A DNA stretch of 64,000 nucleotides, taken from assembly GCA_963678275.1 (NCBI GenBank), contig OY782765.1, positions 1,860,001-1,924,000 on the forward strand, read 5' to 3'. The stretch is from G963677445 sp963678275. GTDB lineage: Bacteria; Bacteroidota; Ignavibacteria; Ignavibacteriales; Melioribacteraceae. Both the position numbers and the translations under genes were made by a program. Positions 8,826 to 17,567 of the stretch are shown here, piece by piece; the first letter of the stretch is position 1, and every line of letters starts with the position of its first letter. Below the pieces are notes generated by a model. It saw nothing but the letters and a program-made list of their open reading frames with translations, searched no databases and was not told the origin of the DNA.

Positions 8826-9719
8826 CTATAAATATTTGTCTGCGACGCGCCTGATTGTTTTAATATGATCGGGCGTTGTTCCGCAGCATCCGCCTATTAT
8901 CGAAGCCCCTCTTTCATACATCCTCTCTACTATACCGGCGATGCTTTCAGCCGATTCACCATATACAACCCTGCCCGATTCAATTACCGGCAGTCCCGCG
9001 TTCGGATTCAGCAATATTGGCACATCCGGGAAAAGTTTCACCACTTCATCAGTCAGCTCTTCAAGTTGTTCATAACCCGCGCCGCAATTGGACCCGATAA
9101 TATCGGCGCCCGATTCAATCGCTATCTGATAAGCCTGGGCAGGTGTCAGCCCCATCATCGACCTGTAGGTTCCGGCGCTGTTTTTTTCCCATGTCAGAGA
9201 GGCAATTATTTCAAGGGAACTGTTTTGTTTAACAGCCGTTACCGCCGCTTCAATTTCATCGGAATCATAAAATGTTTCAATGATGGCAGCGTCAGCTCCC
9301 CCTTCCTCAAGAGCCGCAGCCTGTTCACTAAAGAGATCAAACAGCTCCTCTTTTGAGATGTCTCCGGTCATAACAAATTTTCCCGTGGGACCGATTGATC
9401 CTGCGACTATGACATTTTTACCGGCAGCTTTTGAAGATATTGAGGCGGCGATCCGGTTTATTTCCGCGGTTTTCGCGTCCAGGCCATAACTTCTCAGCTT
9501 AATTCGGCTTCCGCCAAAGCTGTTGGTTTCAATGATATCAGCCCCCGCGTTGACAAAACTTTCAGCGACCTGGTATACTTTTTCAGGATATTCAAGATTC
9601 CAGTATTCAGCGGGCTGGCCGGGCTCGAGACCCATATTTTGCAGCGACGTTCCCCATGCTCCGTCGGCGACAAGCTTTTTTTTAACTTTTAATAAATCTC
9701 TGATTCGTCTTTTTTTCAT
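8826..9719 (-). CDS. Homocysteine S-methyltransferase domain protein (split MetH module)
   Basis: The protein corresponds to the N-terminal homocysteine-binding barrel of cobalamin-dependent methionine synthase: DGAWGTSLQNMGL, ETNSFGGSR, AGSIGPTG, and the zinc-binding cysteines in GSNCGAGYEQL and GGCCGTTPDH. It would transfer a methyl group from methylcobalamin to homocysteine. I start it at ATG 9719, which overlaps the stop of the preceding gene (ATGA) and has GGAAGA upstream; a longer TTG start at 9749 is less likely. At 297 residues it is only this domain. The corrinoid and reactivation domains are the two genes just upstream; no pterin-binding domain is nearby. Confidence 0.9.
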   Translation of the reverse strand: MKKRRIRDLLKVKKKLVADGAWGTSLQNMGLEPGQPAEYWNLEYPEKVYQVAESFVNAGADIIETNSFGGSRIKLRSYGLDAKTAEINRIAASISSKAAGKNVIVAGSIGPTGKFVMTGDISKEELFDLFSEQAAALEEGGADAAIIETFYDSDEIEAAVTAVKQNSSLEIIASLTWEKNSAGTYRSMMGLTPAQAYQIAIESGADIIGSNCGAGYEQLEELTDEVVKLFPDVPILLNPNAGLPVIESGRVVYGESAESIAGIVERMYERGASIIGGCCGTTPDHIKTIRRVADKYL

Positions 9720-10417
9720 TCTTCCACCAGGTTGTTTCTGTAAATACAATCTTCCCTGTCACAAATCGAACAGGAATATCCCAGCCTTTTTGCCCCTTCG
9801 CCATAACCAATAATGCCACTGACCGATTTGACCGGAATCATCAGGTATGACGCGTTCAGGGTAATTCCGCAAAACTTATCGGGCAATAGTGAAAAAAGAT
9901 TTTTCTGGTCTTCAAGATTCCATCCGCAATAACCGGGACTGTATCGGTTAGTTACCGCGCCCGAGGGGTTGAGTTCATCCCGGATAAGTCTACTTTCAAT
10001 TTTTTCCGCCCCATTCTCACAGCTTTCCGAACCAATAATATCGGCAATATAAGCTCCGAGCGGATCATTTTCTGCATTGAGCTTATTTATCAATTCCGAG
10101 ATTTCATTTCCCGAGGTAACAGAAAAAATAACAACCGATTCAGCCTTGCCCAGCCTTGCCGAAATAAGGCGACCGGTATTTAACTCCTTTCCCCGGCATA
10201 TAATACTCTCTTGCTTTTTTAAATACTCATCCGGGTTTAAAAGCAGGTATCCCCCTTTAACGTTAAGAGAACCGGAGGCCCGGGTCAGTATATTGCTAAT
10301 TTCTTCCAATATATATTCCGGAGGTTGTTCATTTCTGTAACCGAGTATCCTGATAATAGTTGTAATATCAGGGAGAACATCTTCCGCCGCAATTTCAAAA
10401 TAACGCAGATTTTGCAT
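9716..10417 (-). CDS. Methionine synthase reactivation-domain protein (AdoMet-binding, split MetH module)
   Basis: About 233 residues resembling the C-terminal activation domain of MetH, which remethylates oxidised cob(II)alamin with S-adenosylmethionine and reducing power. The diagnostic stretch is NRYSPGYCGWNLEDQ, equivalent to the RPAPGYPAC motif of E. coli MetH, followed by GITLNASYLMIPVKSVSGIIGYG. It ends with a Cys-rich tail (CSICDREDCIYR) not seen in E. coli MetH but common in stand-alone versions. ATG 10417 directly follows the stop of the corrinoid gene; ATG 10456 inside that gene is an alternative. Its position between the corrinoid gene and the homocysteine-domain gene supports the role. 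Confidence 0.85.
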   Translation of the reverse strand: MQNLRYFEIAAEDVLPDITTIIRILGYRNEQPPEYILEEISNILTRASGSLNVKGGYLLLNPDEYLKKQESIICRGKELNTGRLISARLGKAESVVIFSVTSGNEISELINKLNAENDPLGAYIADIIGSESCENGAEKIESRLIRDELNPSGAVTNRYSPGYCGWNLEDQKNLFSLLPDKFCGITLNASYLMIPVKSVSGIIGYGEGAKRLGYSCSICDREDCIYRNNLVEE

Positions 10418-10418
10418 T

Positions 10419-11114
10419 TCAGGCACACTTTCGGTTAAGAAATTCCAGCGCTTCATGAGGACCTTCGCAATAATCGGCTCCAATTTCTTTCGCGAAAGAA
10501 TCAGAAAGGGGAGCGCCGCCGACAATTATGGTTGTCTTTTCGGAAAACTCTTTTACTTTTTCAGCGATTGTCTTCATATTGAGCATCGTTGTGGTAAGAA
10601 GAGCGCTCATAGCAACCGCTTCAGCATTCGACTCTTCGAGGGCTGCTATAAACCGTGCCGCGGGAACATCCACCCCAAGGTCAATCACCTCCCAGCCTCC
10701 TCCTTCGAGAACCATCCTGACCAGATTTTTGCCTATATCATGCAGGTCGCCCGCTACGGTTCCGAGAATTATTTTTCCCTTCCTTTTTACTTCTCCCGAA
10801 ATAAAATAGGGCTTTAGATGCTCAAGCGCCGCATTCATAGCTCTTGCCGCTATCAGCACATCCGGAACATAAATTTCACCATCCCTGAATTTTTCTCCCA
10901 CTCTTCCCATTCCCGGCATCAGACCTCTGTTGAGGACCTCTTCTGCCTTTATGCCTTCTTCCAACGCTCTCGCGGTCAGCTCCGACGCGCCATCCTCCCC
11001 TTTCAGATCGGGAGGAAAAGGTGAATCTTTATTTATTTTTCCACGTTCAATCAGCAGCGCGAGCTGATTAAAAATATCGCCTTTTCGCATAAACCTCGCC
11101 TTATTTAACTTCAT
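10419..11114 (-). CDS. Corrinoid (B12-binding) protein, split MetH module
   Basis: A 231-residue methyltransferase cognate corrinoid protein. The N-terminal helical cap (to about residue 105) carries LMPGMGRVGEKFRDGEIYVPDVL. The Rossmann B12 domain follows, with GTVAGDLHDIGKNLV, in which His125 is the expected cobalt ligand (DxHxxG motif), and a later VGGAPLSDSFAKEIGAD. It would shuttle the methyl group to the homocysteine domain encoded two genes downstream. It heads the three-gene operon. ATG 11114 is used here; ATG 11090 has a better ribosome-binding site (AAGGCGAGG) and would remove eight residues. Confidence 0.92.
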   Translation of the reverse strand: MKLNKARFMRKGDIFNQLALLIERGKINKDSPFPPDLKGEDGASELTARALEEGIKAEEVLNRGLMPGMGRVGEKFRDGEIYVPDVLIAARAMNAALEHLKPYFISGEVKRKGKIILGTVAGDLHDIGKNLVRMVLEGGGWEVIDLGVDVPAARFIAALEESNAEAVAMSALLTTTMLNMKTIAEKVKEFSEKTTIIVGGAPLSDSFAKEIGADYCEGPHEALEFLNRKCA

Positions 11115-11127
11115 ACTTCACTTTTCA

Positions 11128-11156
11128 AAACTAAAATTAAATGATATACCAGTCAA
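11128..11156 (-). promoter_or_regulatory. Putative promoter of the split methionine synthase operon
   Basis: On the minus strand TTGACT (11156-11151), a 17-bp spacer and TAGTTT (11133-11128) match the spacing and -35 of other promoters in the window. The -10 is weak. A start near 11121 would favour ATG 11090 as the start of the corrinoid gene. No cobalamin or SAM riboswitch motif was seen. Confidence 0.35.
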
Positions 11157-11249
11157 TAATCAACTTTGCATTTATCCTTTCTATTTCTTACATTCTTTTA
11201 AGTTCTCTTCCTCTCCTGTTAAATAATAACAAATTAGAAGGAGCAAAAA

Positions 11250-11630
11250 ATGGTGGAGCAACACAAATTCGATACACCGCGTAATATTTTTGAAAAGCTT
11301 ATCCGCGATTCCGAAAAGCTGGATAAAGAGGTCAGCGGCGATCAGATGTTCAATTTTATTTCAACCGCGTGTCATCTGAAACAATGGATAGAAAATTCCC
11401 CCCTTATATCCTCCGAGATTGTTAAAAGGTTCGACCAGCGGCTCGATGAAGATCCGCGCCTGAAAAGATGTGGCGGCATACTTAAAGGCACCGAAACCTT
11501 TGAAGTAAACATCAATCATACTGATAAAAAATCAGAATTTAAAATCGGGGATATTACAGTCGACGCCATAGAATTTAAAAATGAAATAATGGAACTCTAT
11601 TCGACATATTTTAAGCTTAAAGGCTCCTGA
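11250..11630 (+). CDS. Conserved-looking small protein, unknown function
   Basis: A 126-residue cytosolic protein with a strong ribosome-binding site (AGAAGGAG, 7 nt before ATG), so very likely real. I do not recognise a named domain. It has a charged N-terminal helix (NIFEKLIRDSEKLDKE), a segment MFNFISTACHLKQWIENSP that suggests a helical bundle, then a C-terminal region with several beta-like stretches. It contains two cysteines (TACHL, LKRCGG) but no obvious metal site. It stands alone between the methionine synthase operon (divergent) and tRNA-Leu. Confidence 0.7.
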   Translation: MVEQHKFDTPRNIFEKLIRDSEKLDKEVSGDQMFNFISTACHLKQWIENSPLISSEIVKRFDQRLDEDPRLKRCGGILKGTETFEVNINHTDKKSEFKIGDITVDAIEFKNEIMELYSTYFKLKGS

Positions 11631-11800
11631 TTCAGCCGGCAATTTAATTCAGAAAAACTTTGCTTTTGCTTTCTAAAATAAATAAACCGGAAAAAGTTGA
11701 TCCCTCACGGGAGAGGAAATTATTTGGCCCTGTCCGATTGCTATTCCATAAAATATATATTATATTTAAAGTCTATAATTTTTTGCACCTGGTTACAAAT

Positions 11801-11887
11801 GCGAGGGTGGCGGAATTTGGTAGACGCGCTAGACTTAGGATCTAGTATCCCTGTGATGTGGGGGTTCGAGTCCCCCCTCTCGTACCA
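11801..11887 (+). tRNA. tRNA-Leu (anticodon UAG)
   Basis: A full class II tRNA with an encoded CCA end. The acceptor stem GCGAGGG pairs with CTCTCGT (two G-U pairs), the anticodon stem CTAGA/TCTAG encloses loop CTTAGGA giving anticodon UAG, and the long variable arm plus the GGGGGTTCGAGTCCCCC T-arm are those of a tRNA-Leu. It reads CUA and other CUN codons. The AT-rich upstream DNA holds a TATAAT at 11774-11779 without a convincing -35. The trigger factor gene starts 36 bp downstream. Confidence 0.97.
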
Positions 11888-11923
11888 GTCATTTTTATTT
11901 CCCATGATTAAACAGAGGTTGAG

Positions 11924-13213
11924 TTGGAAACAAAGATAAATACTATTTCTGATTTCGTACGTGAACTTGAAGTAACCCTGGATTATTCAGAGATCAAACC
12001 TGAAATTGAAGCAGCTTACAAAAAAGAAAGAGCAAAAATAAGCATCGACGGATTCCGTAAAGGAAAAGCCCCTATGGGTATGATTAAAAAACTTTATGGC
12101 GACGCGATCGAATACCGCGCGAGTGAAGATATCGCGAATACAAAATTCTGGGAGATTGTAAAAGAACAAAACCTTGAACCTATCAGCACTCCCGCTTTGG
12201 CAGATATCAACTTCGAACCGGAAAAAGAGTTAACATTCAAAGTTCAGTATGAGGTTAAAGCTGATATTGAAGTGAAAGACTATTCCGGACAAAAAATAAA
12301 AAAACCGGTTTTTTTGGTCAAAGATGAAGATATCGAGCGCGATATCAACACAATGTTAAAGTCGAAAAGTGATTATGAAGAAGTGGAAAAAGTAGAGGAT
12401 GAAAATCACAGAATTACTGTAGACCTCCAGAGAATTGATGAAAACGGGGAAGCAATAGAAGGAAGCACAGCCCGGAATATGGTAATCGATCTGGCAGATG
12501 AAAGGGTTAATCCCAATATAGCGAAAGCGGCAATCGGTAAGAATATAAATGAAACATTTACGTTTAGCTTTACTGATGAACATAAACATGGCGAAGAAAC
12601 CCATAAAGAAGATTTTACATATACCGCCAATATATTAGATATCGAAAAACTTGTAATGCCTGAGATCACCGGGGAACTGGTCAAAAGTCTTTCGAGAAAT
12701 ATGGCGACCGATATGGAAAGCTGGAAAAAAAGCTTAAGAGAAACTTATGAAAAATATTATGAAGCCCAGTCGGATGAGATATATACCAATGGTCTGCTAA
12801 ATAAAATTATTGAGAACAATGAATTCACCCCTCCCCAGGGTTATGTGGATGTGCTGTTTAACCGAATCGTGGAATCAGAAAAAGAGAAAGCAAAAAGAGA
12901 AAAACGTCACTTTGATGAAGAAATGATGAAAGACAACATCCAAAAACAGGCTGAATGGATGGCCAAATGGCAGATCATTTCGGAAAATATCGCCAGAATT
13001 GAAAAAATTGAAGTGAACGATGACGATCTCAAAGAATTGGCTGAAAAAGAAGCGGAAAACACCGGCATATCGGTTGATAAACTGATAAAGTATTATAAGG
13101 ACAGCAATCGGGCCGATGCCATGCTGGATGAAAAGATCATCAGCTACCTGAAAGAAAATAATGAAATTGAGGAATTCGACCCCTCAAAAGAAGCTGAAGG
13201 GGAAGAAAAATAG
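11924..13213 (+). CDS. tig: Trigger factor, ribosome-associated chaperone
   Basis: The N-terminal ribosome-docking domain has the signature GFRKGKAP near residue 44. A degenerate FKBP-like PPIase domain (about 150-250) and a long helical C-terminal chaperone domain follow, giving 429 residues, normal for Tig. The start is TTG at 11924 with AGAGG five bases upstream and gives the expected METKIN..RELEVTLDY N-terminus. The PPIase part carries a His-rich insert (DEHKHGEETHKED), and the C-terminus is very acidic. clpP follows directly, the tig-clpP order common in bacteria. Confidence 0.95.
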   Translation: METKINTISDFVRELEVTLDYSEIKPEIEAAYKKERAKISIDGFRKGKAPMGMIKKLYGDAIEYRASEDIANTKFWEIVKEQNLEPISTPALADINFEPEKELTFKVQYEVKADIEVKDYSGQKIKKPVFLVKDEDIERDINTMLKSKSDYEEVEKVEDENHRITVDLQRIDENGEAIEGSTARNMVIDLADERVNPNIAKAAIGKNINETFTFSFTDEHKHGEETHKEDFTYTANILDIEKLVMPEITGELVKSLSRNMATDMESWKKSLRETYEKYYEAQSDEIYTNGLLNKIIENNEFTPPQGYVDVLFNRIVESEKEKAKREKRHFDEEMMKDNIQKQAEWMAKWQIISENIARIEKIEVNDDDLKELAEKEAENTGISVDKLIKYYKDSNRADAMLDEKIISYLKENNEIEEFDPSKEAEGEEK

Positions 13214-13278
13214 TGACTTCAGGAATTTCGGCCCAATATTCTTTGTTAAAGGATTCTAAAAACAACAATGGAAATAGT

Positions 13279-13911
13279 ATGAAACCTGAAATTTATAACC
13301 AGCTTGTCCCTTACGTAATTGAACAAACCGGCCGCGGCGAAAGAGGAATGGATATTTTTTCACGCCTTCTCAGGGAAAGAATTATTTTCCTTGGCACTGC
13401 TGTGGATGATCATATCGCCAGTCTTGTTATTGCCCAGCTTCTTTTCCTCGAAGCTGAAGATCCGGGTAAAGATATCAACCTTTATATCAACTCACCCGGC
13501 GGAAGCGTTTCAGCCGGTCTCGCTATTTATGACACCATGAAATATATCAAATCGGATGTGGCGACAATTTGTGTCGGACTTGCGGCGAGCATGGGTGCGG
13601 TGCTTCTGGCAGGCGGGGCAAAAAGTAAAAGATCAGCTCTTCCCCATTCTAAAATAATGATTCATCAGCCATGGATCGGCGGATTGCAGGGTCAGACTTC
13701 CGATATTGAGATACACGCGAAAGAGATGATAAAAACCCGCGATACTCTCTACAAAATACTCGCTGATACTACTGAAAAAGATATCAAACAGATATCAAAA
13801 GATTGCGACCGCGACTATTATATGACCTCCGAAGAGGCGAAAGAATACAAGCTTATTGACAATGTCCTGGAAAAAAGGACTCTGCTAAAGGATGATAAAG
13901 CGAAAAAATAA
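13279..13911 (+). CDS. clpP: ATP-dependent Clp protease proteolytic subunit
   Basis: ClpP forms the tetradecameric serine-protease chamber used by ClpX/ClpA-type unfoldases. The triad is visible: Ser104 in GLAASMGAV, His129 in MIHQP, and Asp in the DCDRDYYMT segment. YINSPGGSVSAGLAIYDTM is the family signature. I use ATG 13279 (210 residues), which gives a short propeptide before LVPYVIEQTGRGERGMDI. An in-frame GTG at 13213 overlaps the tig stop codon and has GGAAG upstream; it would add 22 low-complexity residues and cannot be excluded. A terminator follows the stop. Confidence 0.95.
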   Translation: MKPEIYNQLVPYVIEQTGRGERGMDIFSRLLRERIIFLGTAVDDHIASLVIAQLLFLEAEDPGKDINLYINSPGGSVSAGLAIYDTMKYIKSDVATICVGLAASMGAVLLAGGAKSKRSALPHSKIMIHQPWIGGLQGQTSDIEIHAKEMIKTRDTLYKILADTTEKDIKQISKDCDRDYYMTSEEAKEYKLIDNVLEKRTLLKDDKAKK

Positions 13912-13918
13912 ATATCAG

Positions 13919-13950
13919 AGGGACCGGTTCAAGGTCCCTTTTTATTTTAT
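13919..13950 (+). terminator. Rho-independent terminator after clpP
   Basis: AGGGACC (13919-13925) and GGTCCCT (13933-13939) form a 7-bp stem with a 7-nt loop, followed by TTTTATTTTAT. Confidence 0.85.
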
Positions 13951-13975
13951 ACCCACCATAATCCGAGGTTCCCCT

Positions 13976-16129
13976 ATGAAAAGCATATTTATTACTGCTC
14001 TCCTGCTTTTTACTTCCACTATCTTTTCACAGAATAAAATTTTCACCACATCCGATATTACATCCGGTTCCTACTCAACACTCGCCCCGCAAAAAATCAG
14101 CAAGTTTCAATGGATCCCAGGCGCCGACAGCTATTCTTTTATAGATAAAGAAACAACAAATGATGTACTAAAAAGAGGCTTTGTAAAATCAGATAAAAAA
14201 GAGATTATTTTGCGGCTGGAAGATCTTGCTTCTTTGCTGAGAAAATATAAAACCGGAATTGATAATAAATTTCCGGAAATTATATGGATAAACTCTGGTG
14301 AATTCCTGATTGAAATCAACAATCAGTGGTTTGAATATGATATAAAAACGAGGGAATTATCTCAAAAATTCAGCCTTCCTGAAGAAGCTGATAACGCGGA
14401 ACTTTCACCTGACAAAAAAAATATCGCATTTACAATAGCGAATGATCTTTATGTGATCAGGGAAACCGGTGAATTTATTCAGGTTACTGATACTCGTAAT
14501 CCCGATATTATTAATGGTCAGGCCGCTCATCGAAGGGAATTTGGAATAGAAGATGGTATTTTCTGGTCCGATGACAGCAAAAAACTTGCCTTTTACCGGA
14601 TAGACCAGAGCATGGTAACCGACTATCCGATCATTGATTTTACCGGATCATATCCGGCAAAAACAAAATTTATAAAATACCCTATGGCAGGCCAACAAAG
14701 CCATGAAGTCAGGATTGGGATATATGATATCGGCAGAGGGAAAACTACCTGGCTCGATACGAAGGGGCCTAAAGATCAGTACCTCGCGAATATAACATGG
14801 GGACCTGAATCAGAAAATATCTGTCTCACTCATATCAACCGCGACCAGAATCATTACATCCTTAAAAGATATGATCCCCTTTCGGGAAAATTTCTTAATG
14901 ATCTTTTTGAGGAAAAAGAGGAACGTTATGCCGAGCCGCTGCACCCGCTATACTTCATCCCCGGTCAAAATGAAAAATTCCTCTGGCTGAGTGAAAAGGA
15001 TGGCTTTACACATTATTATCTATGTAATATAAATGGCAGCGAAAGTTTACAGTTGACCCGCGGAGAATGGGTTGTTACAGAACATATCGGATTTTCGAAG
15101 AACGCGGATGAAGTATTTTTTACAGGCACAAAAGAAAGTGTGCTTGAACGACACTTATATTCCGCCTCTCTTGCGAAAAGCAAAATAAGAAAAATCACCG
15201 ATGGGAAAGGTGTTCACAATATAAGGATGAATGAACAGTCCTGGTTTTTGGATGAATGGGAAAGTTCTGAAATACCATTGGTATCCCGTATAATATCACC
15301 CGATGGAAAGATCGTAAGGGAAATAATGAGATCAGAAAATCCTGTCGCTAAGTTTGATCTTCCCGGAATTGAACTGGTCAGCTTTAAAAATGAAGATAAT
15401 ATAAAATTTTATGGCAGAATCTATACACCTCCCGGTTTTAATCCTGAAAAAAAGTATCCCATGATTGTTTATCTTTACGGGGGACCTCATGACCAGCAGA
15501 TCCTCGATGAATGGCAGTATGGCAAATACCAGTTCTGGTCAATGCGCATGGCCCAGGCCGGGTATGTGGTTTTTACAATGGATAACCGTGGATCGGAAAA
15601 CCGGGGAAAAGAATTTGAGCAGGCAACATTCCGCCAGCTCGGGACCATAGAGATGCGGGATCAGATGACCGGAGTGCGCTATATGATTAACCGGGGATTC
15701 GTCGACCCTGCACGGGTAGGTGTTTTCGGGTGGAGTTATGGCGGTTTTATGGCGACAACAATGCTGCTGCGAACAGATGATATTTTTAAAGTCGCTGTCG
15801 GCGGAGGCGCGGTTATTGACTGGGCTATGTATGAAATAATGTATACAGAAAGATATATGGATAAACCGCGAACAAATAAAGAGGGTTATGAAAAAGCATG
15901 CCTGCTGAATTATGTCGGAAACCTGGAAGGTAAAAAGCTGCTTCTTGTGCATGGCACATCCGATCCGACAGTGGTCTGGCAGCAGACGCTTGTTTTCGCG
16001 AATAAAGCCGCTGATATGAATAAACCTCTTGATTATTTCCCCTATGTCGGCCAACCGCATGGAATCAAAGGAAAAAAAATCAATCATCTCTGGAATAAGA
16101 TCACCAATTATTTTTTAGATAACCTGTAA
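13976..16129 (+). CDS. Secreted dipeptidyl-peptidase IV-like S9 peptidase
   Basis: A 717-residue exported peptidase of family S9B, which removes dipeptides (often X-Pro) from peptides. A signal peptide (MKSIFITALLLFTSTIFSQ) precedes a beta-propeller DPPIV domain to about residue 500, including the Glu motif HRREFGIEDG. The alpha/beta-hydrolase domain follows with nucleophile Ser587 in GWSYGGF, Asp663 in HGTSDPTV and His695 in GQPHGIKG. I chose ATG 13976 for its GAGG ribosome-binding site and clean signal peptide; an in-frame start at 13892 would lie inside clpP. It starts 26 bp after the clpP terminator, so either read-through occurs or a promoter overlaps the hairpin. Confidence 0.94.
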   Translation: MKSIFITALLLFTSTIFSQNKIFTTSDITSGSYSTLAPQKISKFQWIPGADSYSFIDKETTNDVLKRGFVKSDKKEIILRLEDLASLLRKYKTGIDNKFPEIIWINSGEFLIEINNQWFEYDIKTRELSQKFSLPEEADNAELSPDKKNIAFTIANDLYVIRETGEFIQVTDTRNPDIINGQAAHRREFGIEDGIFWSDDSKKLAFYRIDQSMVTDYPIIDFTGSYPAKTKFIKYPMAGQQSHEVRIGIYDIGRGKTTWLDTKGPKDQYLANITWGPESENICLTHINRDQNHYILKRYDPLSGKFLNDLFEEKEERYAEPLHPLYFIPGQNEKFLWLSEKDGFTHYYLCNINGSESLQLTRGEWVVTEHIGFSKNADEVFFTGTKESVLERHLYSASLAKSKIRKITDGKGVHNIRMNEQSWFLDEWESSEIPLVSRIISPDGKIVREIMRSENPVAKFDLPGIELVSFKNEDNIKFYGRIYTPPGFNPEKKYPMIVYLYGGPHDQQILDEWQYGKYQFWSMRMAQAGYVVFTMDNRGSENRGKEFEQATFRQLGTIEMRDQMTGVRYMINRGFVDPARVGVFGWSYGGFMATTMLLRTDDIFKVAVGGGAVIDWAMYEIMYTERYMDKPRTNKEGYEKACLLNYVGNLEGKKLLLVHGTSDPTVVWQQTLVFANKAADMNKPLDYFPYVGQPHGIKGKKINHLWNKITNYFLDNL

Positions 16130-16142
16130 AATTTATTTCGTT

Positions 16143-16175
16143 TGGGCAGCCCTTGTGGCTGCCCATTCCTTTCTT
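16143..16175 (+). terminator. Rho-independent terminator after the S9 peptidase
   Basis: TGGGCAGCC (16143-16151) and GGCTGCCCA (16157-16165) make a 9-bp stem with a 5-nt loop, followed by a T/C-rich tract, 14 bp after the stop codon. Confidence 0.75.
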
Positions 16176-16230
16176 ATTAATCCCCCGGCAGGAGGTCGCG
16201 TGTCTTTCGCGCTCAGCATTTTAAAATAAT

Positions 16231-16472
16231 CACTCAATCCTTTAATCATTGTTTCATACATTTTTTCTGTGTAAAACCATTGCGGACTTTTCCATCGACC
16301 GAATAAGGTTAAAATTGGAGGGGTGATCACAACTGCTACTAAGGTTTAAAAAAAGAATAAGGTTTTTTCCTTTGCCTGAATTCGTAATTCGTAATTCGTA
16401 ATTCCTCATTCGTAATTTAATTTCCGTGGAATTTTGTGTTTTTGTGAATTTGTGGCGGCAGTCTTTACCCTC
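16231..16472 (+). repeat. Dispersed repeat family A, copy 1
   Basis: About 242 bp, nearly identical to 16653-16895. It contains the family core TGCTACTAAGGTT followed by an A-rich stretch and AATAAGG, then tandem AATTCGT heptamers. No credible open reading frame or terminal inverted repeats. Further, more diverged copies lie at 22009, 31258 and 49788-51552. Orientation is arbitrary. Confidence 0.85.
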
Positions 16473-16652
16473 TCAATTGTTCATTATTAATTGTTAATTG
16501 AATTCTTGCCATTTTGAGTAGAAATTGACTCCCTATGTACTAATCGTTATCAGGCCCGGCCAGGAAATACAAGATGTATTATCTCACCGCCGCTGCTCAA
16601 TCCGATCATCATACTCTTACACTGATTTTGTAATACCGATACCGAAAAAAAA

Positions 16653-16895
16653 TCACTCAATCCTTAAATCATGGTTCATACATTTTTTCAGTGTAAAACC
16701 ATTGCGGACTTTTCCATCGACCGAATAAGGTTAAAATTGGAGGGGTAATCACAACTGCTACTAAGGTTTAAAAAAAAGAATAAGGTTTTTTCCTTTGCCT
16801 GAATTCGTAATTCGTAATTCGTAATTCCTCATTCGTAATTTAATTTCCGTGGAATTTTGTGTTTTTGTGAATTTGTGGCGGCAGTCTTTACCCTC
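16653..16895 (+). repeat. Dispersed repeat family A, copy 2
   Basis: Direct repeat of 16231-16472 with few differences. Upstream at 16595-16645 it has the ATACCGATACCG module also seen at 22060 and 51640. Its 3' continuation (TTAATTGTTAATTG then TTGCCATTT) is interrupted by the MITE-like element at 16918-17452. Confidence 0.85.
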
Positions 16896-16917
16896 GCAAT
16901 TATTCATTATTCATTAT

Positions 16918-17452
16918 TACAGGGCTCCTGACATCAGAAACATAAAGTGTTGAAATAAAACAATATAGATTTTTTGTTGCGTATATACGTATGCGACTGG
17001 CATTAGAAATTCTGTTAAACAGAATTGCGTTTATAAGTTTCCTTTGCGTGAAATAATTTGAAATTTACCTCAGCTGGTAAAGCGAGAACCAATGGGGATT
17101 GTCATTAATCTTACCAAATATATTTTATAAGAGATGCCCTTACTTTTTGTCTTGACACAAAAAGTAACAAAAAAGTCAAGACTGCAAAAAAATAAGCTAA
17201 AAATCAATTCACTCCGCTAAAATGAAAGAACTCGGCACATAAAAAGACATGTGCCTCAAACAGCTTTCCTTTTTTAACGCTTCGTTCATTTGATTTTTTT
17301 AACGCTTATTTTTTTGAGGTCGCTTTAAAAGATAAAAACAATATTGAGAGAGGATAAACGAAATATTCTTACTGTTATTATTTTGTCATTTAATGAAAGA
17401 AAATGATAAAAATTAGTTGCATTTCAATATACGTGATGTCAGGAGCCCTGTA
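16918..17452. mobile_element. MITE-like element with 17-bp inverted repeats and TA duplications
   Basis: CAGGGCTCCTGACATCA (16920-16936) is repeated in perfect inverted orientation at 17434-17450, and each end is flanked by TA, the target duplication of IS630/Tc1-mariner transposition. The 531-bp body is AT-rich and has no transposase or other convincing gene. It contains an internal hairpin around 17140-17170 (CTTACTTTTTGTC with ACAAAAAGTAAC). The element splits a family A repeat: its left flank ends in TCATTAT and its right flank resumes TTAATTGTTAATTG, a junction seen intact near 16480-16510. It is probably non-autonomous, moved by a transposase encoded elsewhere. Confidence 0.7.
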
Positions 17453-17567
17453 TTAATTGTTAATTGAATTCTTGCCATTTAGCGTAGAATTTAAACGCTG
17501 AGGGATAAACCTCCCCGCGGGATACAAATGACCAATCCCGTTATCATACTCCCGCTAAGATTCCGAA

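Noticed and set aside
8865..9356. 163-codon plus-strand frame opposite the homocysteine-methyltransferase gene
   Set aside because: Antisense shadow; the minus strand shows all zinc and barrel motifs.
15539..16087. 182-codon frame antisense to the S9 peptidase
   Set aside because: Lies entirely opposite the catalytic domain with its conserved motifs; a shadow of the real gene.
16133..16330. 65-codon minus-strand frame after the S9 peptidase
   Set aside because: It covers a terminator and the start of a family A repeat, has no ribosome-binding site, and the matching part of the second repeat copy does not keep the frame.
16381..16430. Possible CRISPR or short direct-repeat array in the AATTCGT heptamers
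   Set aside because: The heptamers are adjacent without spacers; they are a simple tandem repeat inside a larger dispersed element. No cas genes are present.
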